From a cyanobacterium PCC 7702 (GTDB lineage: Bacteria > Cyanobacteriota > Cyanobacteriia > Cyanobacteriales > Nostocaceae), in contig KB235926.1 of NCBI GenBank assembly GCA_000332255.1, forward strand, positions 1,119,733 through 1,183,732: 64,000 bases of DNA. The letters run 5' to 3'. Every line of letters begins with the position of its first letter. Within the stretch, counting starts at the first letter, position 1. Made by a program: the position numbers and the translations under genes. Below the pieces are notes generated by a model that ran no database searches, was not told the origin of the DNA, and was given only the letters and a program-made list of their open reading frames with translations. This document shows positions 1 through 8,195 of this stretch, piece after piece.

Positions 1-3000
1 CCTAATTGTCAGATATTCAACCACTACGGACCAACGGAAAGTACGGTTGGCGTACTCACTTATTCCCTCACGGAAGTAAATTTCCATACTAAAATAGTTC
101 CTCTTGGCAAACCACTTACTAACACGCAAGTCTATATTCTAGACGATAAATTACAGTTAACTCCCATAGGAATTAAAGGTGAAATATATATAGGTGGTGC
201 AGGGTTAGCTAGATGCTACATGCAATATCCCGAACTAACAGCTGAGAAATTTATTCCCCATCCTTTTAGCGATCGCCCAGGTGCAAGACTTTATAAAACT
301 GGCGATACAGGACGTTACTTACCCGATGGTACAATTGAATTTATTGGACGTAGCGACGATCAAGTTAAGATTCGCGGTTTCCGAATTGAACCAGCAGAAA
401 TAGAAGCGATATTAATTCAGCACCCGCAAATCAAACAAGCAGTCGTAATAGCGCGAGAAAATGAAAACGGCGATCGACGATTAGCAGCTTATTTAGTTCT
501 GAAAAAATTATCAGAAACCTTAAGTTTTGGCGAGCTAAATAACTTTTTGCGGGATAACTTACCTGATTATATGCTGCCCTCTAGCTTTACCATTTTAGAA
601 GCTTTACCTCTAACTTTAAATGGTAAGGTAGACCGTCAAGCATTACCTGCACCAGAAGAATTATCGCAGCAGATAAAAGGCGCTATTACTGCACCGCGTA
701 CCCCTGTAGAAGAAGTCTTGGCGGGAATATGGATGAAAATTCTTGCTGTTAAACAAGTAGGAATTGAAGAAAATTTCTTTGAATTAGGCGGACATTCTCT
801 GTTAGCCACCCAAGTAATTTCCCAAATCCGAGAAGTCTTTCAGGTTGATTTACCACTACGCAGTTTGTTTGAATCACCAACAGTAGCTAAACTAGCGCAG
901 CGTGTAGAAACTGCACTTAAAAAGGGACAAAAACTTGCAGCTGTACCTATTGAAAAAACCACACGCGATGATTATTTACCACTATCCTTTGCTCAACAAA
1001 GATTATGGTTTTTCAATCAATTAGAGCCAAACAGTCCCGTTTACAACCTTTCTAGGTCTGTGAGACTGCAAGGTGAATTGAAAGTTGCAGCATTGGAAAA
1101 AAGCTTCAACGAAATTATCCGCCGTCATGAAGTATTGCGCACAGTATTTCAAAGCCAAGATGGAAAACCCGTGCAGGTAATTTTACCAGAAGTAACTATT
1201 AAATTACCTGTGGTTGATTTGCGAAGTTTTTCTCCAGAACAGCAAGCAGGAGAAATCCAGCGTTACGCGAAAACTCAAGCACAATATTCTTTTGATTTAA
1301 CGACTGCACCATTATTAAATGTTTTACTGTTGCAGCTGAAAGAACAAGAATATATTTTATTGTTCACGATACACCACGTAGTAGCTGATGGTTGGTCAAC
1401 AGGAGTAATTATTCGGGAATTAGCTGCTTTTTATGAATCTTTCTCCACAGGTAAACCCTGCGAATTACCTAGTTTACCTATTCAGTATGCAGATTTTGCA
1501 GTTTGGCAAAGAACGTGGTTGCAAAAAGAAGTCTTTGCTTCTCAAATGCAATACTGGAAACAGCAACTTGACGGTGACTTGCCAATATTAGAATTACCAA
1601 TTGCTAAACCCCGCTCTAAATACCAAACTTTTGAAGGTAAAACCCAGCAGTTTACACTTTCTTCCTCTTTGACCGCCAAGCTAAAAGCTTTAAGTCAAAA
1701 GCAAAATGTCACATTATTTATGACATTATTAGCAGCGTTTCAAACTTTGCTTTACCGCTACACCGGACAGGAAGATATTTTAGTTGGTTCTCCAATTGCT
1801 AACCGTAATCGCAGGGAAATTGAGGAATTAATTGGCTTTTTTGTTAACACAATAGTACTGCGAACTCGACTGCAGGGAGATTGTAGCTTTATTAACTTAC
1901 TTAAACAAGTTAGAGAAGTAACTTTAGGCGCGTATACACATCAAGATTTACCCTTTGAATTATTAGTAGAGGAATTGCAACCCCAGCGTCACCTCAGTCA
2001 TACACCTGTATTTCAAGTGATGTTTGCACTTCAGAATGCGCCGCAGGAGGAATTAAAATTAACCGGGTTGAGTATCAAGCAAGAAAATATAGATACAGAA
2101 ACATCTGGCTTTGATTTCAGCCTAGATATAACTGAAAAAAATAATTGTCTGCTCTGCTTGTGGGAATATAACAACAATTTATTTGAATCTGATGATATCA
2201 CAAGGTTACAAGGGCATTTTCAGACATTATTAGAAGGAATTGTCACTAATCCCGAACAGCGCCTGTTAGAGTTGCCCTTATTAACAGCAAACGAACAACA
2301 TCAATTATTAGTGGAATGGAATAATACTCAAGTTAATTATCCTCTAGAGCAATGCATTCACCAATTATTTGAAGCGCAGGTAGCAAAGACTCCTGATGCT
2401 GTAGCGGTTGTGTATAATCATCAAAAATTAACCTATAGAGAACTAAACCAACGAGCTAATCAACTCGCAAGATTATTAATCGCACTAGGAGCGAAAAAAG
2501 GAGAATTTATAGGCATTTGCAAGCAAAGAGATATCAATTTCTTAATAGCTATAATTGCTATTTTCAAAGTAGGTGGAGTCTATGTTCCTATTGATAGTAC
2601 CTACCCACTAGATAGAATTAATTACATGGTGAATAATAGTGAAGTAAAATTTCTCTTAACAGATTCTCATTGGAAAAATATAAGTTTACTTAAAGATTGT
2701 CCTCACTTAAAATATATCATATTTTTAGATATAAAATCTTCTCATTATCCACTTCCTGCTATAGCTGGCATACAAATATACGAGCAGCTAGACTTTGATA
2801 AATTACCAAAAGAAAATTTAGGCATAAATAATACACCCCTTGCTCCAGCTTATATGATTTATACTTCTGGTTCCACCGGCTTACCAAAGGGAGCAATTAT
2901 TAGACATATTGGAGCAATTAACCATATTTATGCACAATTTGATGCCCTAGAATTAGAGCAAAATTTAACTTTTTTACAAAGCGCTCCTGCTTCTTCAGAT

Positions 3001-5796
3001 ATTTCTGTCTGGCAATTTTTAGCACCTATTATTATTGGTGGCAAGACGGTCGTAGTAGATACGCAAACAGTTTGCGAACCGGAAAAATTATTCAAAATTA
3101 TTCAAGAAGAAAATATAACTATAGTTGAACTAGTACCAGTTGTTATCTTAGGTTTATTAGAATACATTTGCAGCTTATCAGAGCGCGAAAGATTGCTACC
3201 CAGTTTGAAGTGGATGATGGTAACCGGGGAATCTGTACCGGTAACAGTTGTGAATCAATGGTTGCAATTATATCCCTCAATTAAGGTGGTTAATGCTTAC
3301 GGACCGACGGAAGCAGCTGATGATATTACTGAGTTTATTATAGACAAGCCTTTACCGCCACACCAACGTACCGTTCCTATTGGTAAACCTTTAGCTAACT
3401 TAAATATCTATATTCTTGACTCGCAAATGCAATTATTACCGGTCGGTGTTCCTGGAGAAATTTGCGTATCGGGATTTGGAGTAGGTATGGGGTATTGGAA
3501 AAATGAAGCAAGTACTAAGTCAAGCTTTATTCCTAACCGATTTATCACGAATGCAAAACCTTTACCAGGAACGAATACAGACTTTATCTATAAGACTGGA
3601 GATTTGGGAAGGTGGTTACCGGATGGAAATATTGAGTTTTTAGGGCGCATCGATTATCAGGTTAAGATTCGCGGTTTTCGGATTGAACTGGGAGAAATAG
3701 AAACAGTCATAAACCAATACCCATCAATAAGTACAAGTGTAGTAGTGGTTTGGGAAAATGAAACTGGAAATAAAAGCTTAGTTGCTTATGTGACTGTTCA
3801 ACCAGGTCAAACGTTCTCTGTTCCTGAACTGCGGCGTTTTTTAGAGTCAAAGCTGCCAAGCTACATGGTACCAGCAGCTTTTATGATTCTAGAGGAGTTG
3901 CCTTTGACACCTAACGGTAAGATAGATCGTTTGGCACTGCCAGCACCAGACCTAACGCAGTCAATACCTAAGTCTGACTCGGGAGTTTTTTGCACTCCTG
4001 TGGAAGAAATACTTGCCGGTATTTGGTCAGAGATTTTAGGTATCAAAGAAATAGGTATTCACGATAACTTTTTTGAACTAGGTGGTCATTCTTTGTTAGC
4101 CACTCAGGTTATTTCTCGCGTGCGCAAAACCTTTGGGTTGGATGTACCGCTTCAGCGTTTATTTGAATTTCCTACTATTAGCGAACTAGCTAGGGAGATT
4201 GAGCAAACAAGTAGCCAAGATATCTGTGCAATTACACCTGTTTCCCGTGACGGAAATTTACCTTTATCATTTGCTCAAGCTAGATTGTGGTTACTTGAGC
4301 AGCTCAATCCTGGTACCAGTATTTACAATATGCCTGCAGCGGTTCATTTTCGAGGTGAATTGAACGTAGAGGTGCTAGAAGAAAGTATTAACGAGATTAT
4401 CCGTCGTCATGAAGTTTTACGCACTGCATTTATTTCGGTAGACGGACAACCTTTACAAAAAACAATTCCTCAAGTGCAACTAAAGATACCCGTGGTGAAC
4501 TTGCAGGATTTACCCAAAGCTGAACAAGAAGAAAAAATTCAGTATTTTAGTACCGAAGAATTTGAAACTGCCTTTGATTTTACTCAAGCGCCTTTGCTAA
4601 GATGTAAACTCTTGTATTTAGGGGAACAAGAATGCATCTTACTGTTTACTATCCACCACATAATTTTTGACGGTTGGTCAATAGATATATTAATTCGAGA
4701 ATTAGCAACACTGTACACTGCTTTTGTGATAGGGCAACCTCCTTTTTTAGGAGCATTATCCATCCAGTATGCAGACTTTGCAATTTGGCAGCGCCAACAC
4801 CTACAAGGTAAAAGGCGAGAAGTTTTGCTTAGTTATTGGAAGCAGCAATTAGCTAACTTACCTGTATTGCAACTACCCACAATTTGTCCCCGCGCGGAAG
4901 TCAAAACTAACCGGGGTGCTAGTCATGCATTCTTGATACCGGTGTCAGTGCTTCAACAGCTGCGATCGCTTTCTCAGGAAGCAGGTGTCACCTTATTCAT
5001 GACATTACTAGCTAGTTTTAAAATTTTACTGCAACGCTATACCAATCAAGATGATATTGTTGTCGGTACTGATATTGCCAACCGCAATCGGGCCGAAATT
5101 GAGCCTTTAATTGGTTTCTTTATAAACTTATTAGTCTTGCGCACTGACTTGAGCGGAAATCCTACCTTCCTGGAGTTATTGCAACGCGTTCGCACTCAAA
5201 CCTTAGCTGCTTATGCTCACCAAGATTTACCCTTTGACGAATTAGTGAGGGAGTTACAACCTGAGCGCCATTTAAGCAATACAGTTCCATTATTTCAGGT
5301 TTTGTTTGTCCTGCAAAATACACCGAATTCTACCTTAGAATTACCAGGACTGACTTTGCAATTAATAGAAATAGAAAGCAAAACAACCAGATTCGATTTA
5401 GCTTTATTTCTTGTAGAAACCAACCGAGGAATAGAAGGAAAATGGCAATACAACGCTGATTTATTTGCTGCAGATACCATAGCCAGCTTGACAAATCATT
5501 GGCAAAATTTAATTAACAGCATTCTCCACCAGCCTCAAAACCGTATCAATAAATTAGAAATGCTTACAGCAGCAGAAAAGCAACAACAAACTATGCAGCA
5601 ACAAGAACGTAAAATTACAAAAAAACAGAGATTAATTAATATTACTCCTAAAGCTATTAATTTGTCTGTAGAACAATTAGTAAAAACGACTTATTTTCCA
5701 GGAGAAGAACAAATACCCCTTGTAATTCAGCCTAATAGTGCAGAAATAGATTTAATATCTTGGACTGATAATAATCAAGCATATATCGAAACATAA
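1..5796 (+). CDS. NRPS, A(partial)-PCP-C-A-PCP-C plus hydroxylase N-terminus, 5' end outside window
   Basis: Peptide synthetase whose frame is already open at base 1, inside an adenylation (A) domain at NHYGPTE. Domains: end of A1; PCP1 with LGGHS (Ser codon 796-798); C1 with HHVVADG (His pair 1372-1377); A2 about 2380-3940 with YTSGSTGLPKG; PCP2 (Ser codon 4090-4092); C2 with HHIIFDG (4654-4659). A1 shows only the end of its code (H, V, G at positions 322, 330, 331), which fits Asp. A2 reads D-I-W-E-M-T-A-D-D, close to codes reported for 2,4-diaminobutyrate (Dab). The last 60 or so residues are not NRPS: they align with the N-terminus of the second hydroxylase (20286-21329). The TAA at 5794 therefore cuts a C-domain/hydroxylase fusion, and the same frame stays open to 6645. 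Family certain; substrates inferred by eye. Confidence 0.93.
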   Translation, partial: PNCQIFNHYGPTESTVGVLTYSLTEVNFHTKIVPLGKPLTNTQVYILDDKLQLTPIGIKGEIYIGGAGLARCYMQYPELTAEKFIPHPFSDRPGARLYKTGDTGRYLPDGTIEFIGRSDDQVKIRGFRIEPAEIEAILIQHPQIKQAVVIARENENGDRRLAAYLVLKKLSETLSFGELNNFLRDNLPDYMLPSSFTILEALPLTLNGKVDRQALPAPEELSQQIKGAITAPRTPVEEVLAGIWMKILAVKQVGIEENFFELGGHSLLATQVISQIREVFQVDLPLRSLFESPTVAKLAQRVETALKKGQKLAAVPIEKTTRDDYLPLSFAQQRLWFFNQLEPNSPVYNLSRSVRLQGELKVAALEKSFNEIIRRHEVLRTVFQSQDGKPVQVILPEVTIKLPVVDLRSFSPEQQAGEIQRYAKTQAQYSFDLTTAPLLNVLLLQLKEQEYILLFTIHHVVADGWSTGVIIRELAAFYESFSTGKPCELPSLPIQYADFAVWQRTWLQKEVFASQMQYWKQQLDGDLPILELPIAKPRSKYQTFEGKTQQFTLSSSLTAKLKALSQKQNVTLFMTLLAAFQTLLYRYTGQEDILVGSPIANRNRREIEELIGFFVNTIVLRTRLQGDCSFINLLKQVREVTLGAYTHQDLPFELLVEELQPQRHLSHTPVFQVMFALQNAPQEELKLTGLSIKQENIDTETSGFDFSLDITEKNNCLLCLWEYNNNLFESDDITRLQGHFQTLLEGIVTNPEQRLLELPLLTANEQHQLLVEWNNTQVNYPLEQCIHQLFEAQVAKTPDAVAVVYNHQKLTYRELNQRANQLARLLIALGAKKGEFIGICKQRDINFLIAIIAIFKVGGVYVPIDSTYPLDRINYMVNNSEVKFLLTDSHWKNISLLKDCPHLKYIIFLDIKSSHYPLPAIAGIQIYEQLDFDKLPKENLGINNTPLAPAYMIYTSGSTGLPKGAIIRHIGAINHIYAQFDALELEQNLTFLQSAPASSDISVWQFLAPIIIGGKTVVVDTQTVCEPEKLFKIIQEENITIVELVPVVILGLLEYICSLSERERLLPSLKWMMVTGESVPVTVVNQWLQLYPSIKVVNAYGPTEAADDITEFIIDKPLPPHQRTVPIGKPLANLNIYILDSQMQLLPVGVPGEICVSGFGVGMGYWKNEASTKSSFIPNRFITNAKPLPGTNTDFIYKTGDLGRWLPDGNIEFLGRIDYQVKIRGFRIELGEIETVINQYPSISTSVVVVWENETGNKSLVAYVTVQPGQTFSVPELRRFLESKLPSYMVPAAFMILEELPLTPNGKIDRLALPAPDLTQSIPKSDSGVFCTPVEEILAGIWSEILGIKEIGIHDNFFELGGHSLLATQVISRVRKTFGLDVPLQRLFEFPTISELAREIEQTSSQDICAITPVSRDGNLPLSFAQARLWLLEQLNPGTSIYNMPAAVHFRGELNVEVLEESINEIIRRHEVLRTAFISVDGQPLQKTIPQVQLKIPVVNLQDLPKAEQEEKIQYFSTEEFETAFDFTQAPLLRCKLLYLGEQECILLFTIHHIIFDGWSIDILIRELATLYTAFVIGQPPFLGALSIQYADFAIWQRQHLQGKRREVLLSYWKQQLANLPVLQLPTICPRAEVKTNRGASHAFLIPVSVLQQLRSLSQEAGVTLFMTLLASFKILLQRYTNQDDIVVGTDIANRNRAEIEPLIGFFINLLVLRTDLSGNPTFLELLQRVRTQTLAAYAHQDLPFDELVRELQPERHLSNTVPLFQVLFVLQNTPNSTLELPGLTLQLIEIESKTTRFDLALFLVETNRGIEGKWQYNADLFAADTIASLTNHWQNLINSILHQPQNRINKLEMLTAAEKQQQTMQQQERKITKKQRLINITPKAINLSVEQLVKTTYFPGEEQIPLVIQPNSAEIDLISWTDNNQAYIET
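3367..3405 (+). repeat. 39-base exact repeat shared by the two Dab-like A domains
   Basis: The same 39 bases occur at 14544-14582 in the NRPS at 12723. Both lie in the same place in the A domain (VPIGKPLANLN). The flanking A domains also share most of their protein sequence, including the whole specificity code. This points to duplication or gene conversion between modules. Confidence 0.85.
5794..5796 (+). other. In-frame TAA interrupting the NRPS-hydroxylase fusion
   Basis: The codon before the stop reads ACA and the codons after it read Leu-Leu-Lys-His-Gly-Ala-Ile-Leu-Phe-Arg, in the same frame. The paralogue at 20286-21329 has Glu followed by Leu-Leu-Lys-His-Ala-Ala-Ile-Leu-Phe-Arg at that place. 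One base (GAA or CAA to TAA) explains the stop. No ribosome binding site is evident before the first downstream start candidate (GTG 5836). Confidence 0.85.
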
Positions 5797-5835
5797 TTAC
5801 TAAAACACGGAGCAATTTTATTTAGAAATTTTCCA

Positions 5836-6645
5836 GTGAAATCGATTAGAGATTTTGAAAAATTTGCCGAAACAATTTGTCCGAATTTATTTGCTGAATA
5901 TGGCGATTTACCTCGCACAGATGAAGGTGATAAAGTTTATGGTTCCACTCCTTATCCAGCAGATAAAGCTATACTTTTCCACAACGAAAGTTCTCATTTG
6001 CATTGTTTTCCCTTGAAAATTTGGTTTTACTGCGTTCAACCTGCTGTTCAAGGTGGAGAAACTCCCATCGTTGATTGTCGAAAAGCCTATCAGTTGCTTA
6101 GTCCTCAACTGCGAGAAAAATTGGCTACAAAACAGCTAATCTATGTGAGAAATTTTGCCGAAGGTTTAGATGTTAGTTGGCAGCATTTCTTTCAAACCAC
6201 AGATAAAAACGAAGTAGAAAATTACTGCCATAAAGCCGGAATTGAATTTGAATGGTATGATAATAATGGATTATTAACTCGCCAAATTCGTCCAGCTGTA
6301 GTAACACATCCTAAAACTGGAGAGCCTGTATTTTTTAACCAAATTCAATTGCATCATGTTTCCTATTTAGATACTGAAGTTAGGGAATCTTTATTAGCGA
6401 TGTTTGGAGAATCCAAGTTACCTCGCAATGTTTATTTTGGAGATGGAATGCCGATTTTAGAAGAAGAAATTGCGGAAATTAATGCAATTTACGAACAATC
6501 AAAAACTAGCTTTTCTTGGCAAAAAGGTGACATTCTCATGCTAGATAATATGCTAGTTGCTCACGGTAGAAATCCCTACAGCGGACAGCGAAAAATCGTC
6601 GTCGCTATGGGAGAGATAACTGATGGTAATAACATTAAAAAATAG
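5836..6645 (+). CDS. TauD/SyrP-like Fe(II)/2-oxoglutarate hydroxylase, separated from its N-terminus by a stop
   Basis: TauD-family non-haem iron dioxygenase, related to hydroxylases that act on an amino acid bound to an NRPS carrier protein. The iron facial triad is visible as HNE (5980-5988) and the late His in VAHGRNP; the Arg in the following GQRK is the likely 2-oxoglutarate ligand. The first 65 or so residues of the family fold lie upstream of the TAA at 5794, in the same frame. An independent start at GTG 5836 would lose the LLKHGAILFR strand and has no visible ribosome binding site. The gene sits directly before an NRPS whose first domain is a condensation-like interface domain, as does the other hydroxylase here. 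Likely role: beta-hydroxylation of the Asp loaded by the next module. Whether this broken copy works is doubtful. Confidence 0.85.
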   Translation: MKSIRDFEKFAETICPNLFAEYGDLPRTDEGDKVYGSTPYPADKAILFHNESSHLHCFPLKIWFYCVQPAVQGGETPIVDCRKAYQLLSPQLREKLATKQLIYVRNFAEGLDVSWQHFFQTTDKNEVENYCHKAGIEFEWYDNNGLLTRQIRPAVVTHPKTGEPVFFNQIQLHHVSYLDTEVRESLLAMFGESKLPRNVYFGDGMPILEEEIAEINAIYEQSKTSFSWQKGDILMLDNMLVAHGRNPYSGQRKIVVAMGEITDGNNIKK

Positions 6646-6659
6646 GTATTTTTCAAGCT

Positions 6660-8183
6660 ATGCAAACTCAAGCAATTACTGGATTTCAACTTGCTCCTCA
6701 ACAAAAGCGGTTGTGGCAATTACAACAAAATAACTCTACTTTTTGCACTCAATGTAGTATTTTCATTACTGGTAGTCTCCAGCCGGAAATTCTGCAGAAG
6801 GCTATTGAACAAATTGTTGCTCGTCATGATATTCTCAGAACAAGTTTTTCTACCCTGCCAGGTATCAAAACTCCAGTTATGGTGGTGAAAAATAGGAGTT
6901 CATTTGCTTGGGAATATCTGGATTTAAGTAATGCTTCTTCCGAAGAAATCCAGGTAAAAATTAAAGAATTATTCTGGGAAAGTAGGCAAATATATCAAAA
7001 TTTAATTACAGATACATTTTTGTGCTTATATTTAATCAAGCTCTCCCAGCAGGAGCATATTTTAATTATCTCTCTTCCAGCCATATGTGCTGATGCTAGA
7101 ACTATCAAAAATTTAGTCAATCAAATTGCTGAAGCTTACGAGCAGTGCTGTCAAGGTAAGACATTTGATAGAGAATATATACAGTATGCACAATTTTCGG
7201 AATGGCAAAATCAATTAATTGCAGAGGAAGATGCATATTTAGCTCAAAAGTATTGGCAACAACAAAAAATTAACTCTTTATCATCCTTGCAATTACCCAA
7301 TGAACGAAAAGTAAACAACAAGCCATTTCTAATTGACAGTTATCAGTTAATTTGGGACCAAGAATTAGTAGAAAAAATATACTCTTTTCAAGACAAGTAC
7401 GATACAAAACTTGAAATTATCCTGCTGAGTTGTTGGCAAATATTAATATGGCGGTTAACCAGAAAGTCAGAAATTGTGATTGGGACTGCAAGCGATCGCC
7501 GTGATTGTGAAGAACTACATGACATACTTGGCTTATTAGCAACTTGGCTACCGATTAAAATCAAGCTGACACCTAACTTGTGCTTTACCGAAGTATTAGA
7601 ACTAGTTGCCAAGACCTTAGAAACTGCTAGTGAATGGCAAGATTATTTTGTACCGGAAGCAATAGAAGAAGATAATATTCTTGCTTTTCCTGTTGGTTTT
7701 GAGTGGGAGCAATTACCAGAAAAATATTCTAATGCTGGTGTCTGCTTTACCCTTGACAAACTCTACAGCTGTATTGAACCCTTTAAAATTAAACTTAGCT
7801 GTTTGCATAGGGTGTCGAATGGCATCACTTGCAACGATACTCCTACAAATTCGCTTAGCGATCGCTGTTTAATTGCCGAATTTTATTACGATATCAATTA
7901 TTTCTCGTCCGAGGCAATTCAGCGTTTAACCGCACAGTTTCAGACTTTGGTAAACAGTGCACTTACCTTACCGCAGACTAGCATTTCTCGTCTTGAGATT
8001 CTCCCACAACGCGATCGCAAGCAACTTCTTTTTGATTTTAACCAAACACGTGCAGAAAACATACCAGTTAAGTGCATTCACGAAATATTTTCCGAACAAG
8101 CTGCCAAAACCCCACAGCAAATTGCAGTTGTCTGCGAAAACGAGCAGCTAACGTATGCTCATCTCAATAGTAAAGCTAATTAA
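6660..8183 (+). CDS. NRPS fragment: interface (C-like) domain and start of an A domain, ended by in-frame TAA
   Basis: First part of an NRPS that continues in the same frame at 8184. Residues about 8-440 form a condensation-domain fold (FQLAPQQKRLWQLQQ, RHDILRTSF), but the HHxxxDG motif is replaced by PAICADA (residues 140-146, bases 7077-7097), so peptide-bond catalysis is not expected. The same replacement occurs in the NRPS at 21393, also just after a hydroxylase. Such domains are known as interface domains that recruit beta-hydroxylases in siderophore synthetases. The A domain begins near residue 465 and stops after AHLNSKAN, where A domains continue Gln-Leu-Ala. The ATG at 6660 lies 14 bases after the hydroxylase stop. 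Without readthrough this fragment is non-functional as a module. Confidence 0.85.
   Translation: MQTQAITGFQLAPQQKRLWQLQQNNSTFCTQCSIFITGSLQPEILQKAIEQIVARHDILRTSFSTLPGIKTPVMVVKNRSSFAWEYLDLSNASSEEIQVKIKELFWESRQIYQNLITDTFLCLYLIKLSQQEHILIISLPAICADARTIKNLVNQIAEAYEQCCQGKTFDREYIQYAQFSEWQNQLIAEEDAYLAQKYWQQQKINSLSSLQLPNERKVNNKPFLIDSYQLIWDQELVEKIYSFQDKYDTKLEIILLSCWQILIWRLTRKSEIVIGTASDRRDCEELHDILGLLATWLPIKIKLTPNLCFTEVLELVAKTLETASEWQDYFVPEAIEEDNILAFPVGFEWEQLPEKYSNAGVCFTLDKLYSCIEPFKIKLSCLHRVSNGITCNDTPTNSLSDRCLIAEFYYDINYFSSEAIQRLTAQFQTLVNSALTLPQTSISRLEILPQRDRKQLLFDFNQTRAENIPVKCIHEIFSEQAAKTPQQIAVVCENEQLTYAHLNSKAN
8181..8183 (+). other. In-frame TAA inside the A domain of the Asp module
   Basis: The codons around the stop read Lys-Ala-Asn-stop-Leu-Ala-His-Tyr. 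The paralogous site in the NRPS at 15455 reads Ala-Asn-Gln-Leu-Ala-Arg-Tyr, with CAA at the matching codon (near 17164). A single C-to-T change explains it. The frame stays open from 6660 to 11336 apart from this codon. Confidence 0.88.
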
Positions 8184-8195
8184 CTAGCTCACTAT

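Noticed and set aside
5836-6645. Hydroxylase as an independent gene starting at GTG 5836
   Set aside because: The start would remove the conserved N-terminal strand, has no ribosome binding site, and the missing part is found in frame upstream of the TAA.
5794-8183. TAA reassigned to Gln in this genome
   Set aside because: TAA ends many intact genes here at the expected family length, for example chlB, the aminotransferase at 26017 and the hybrid TreS.
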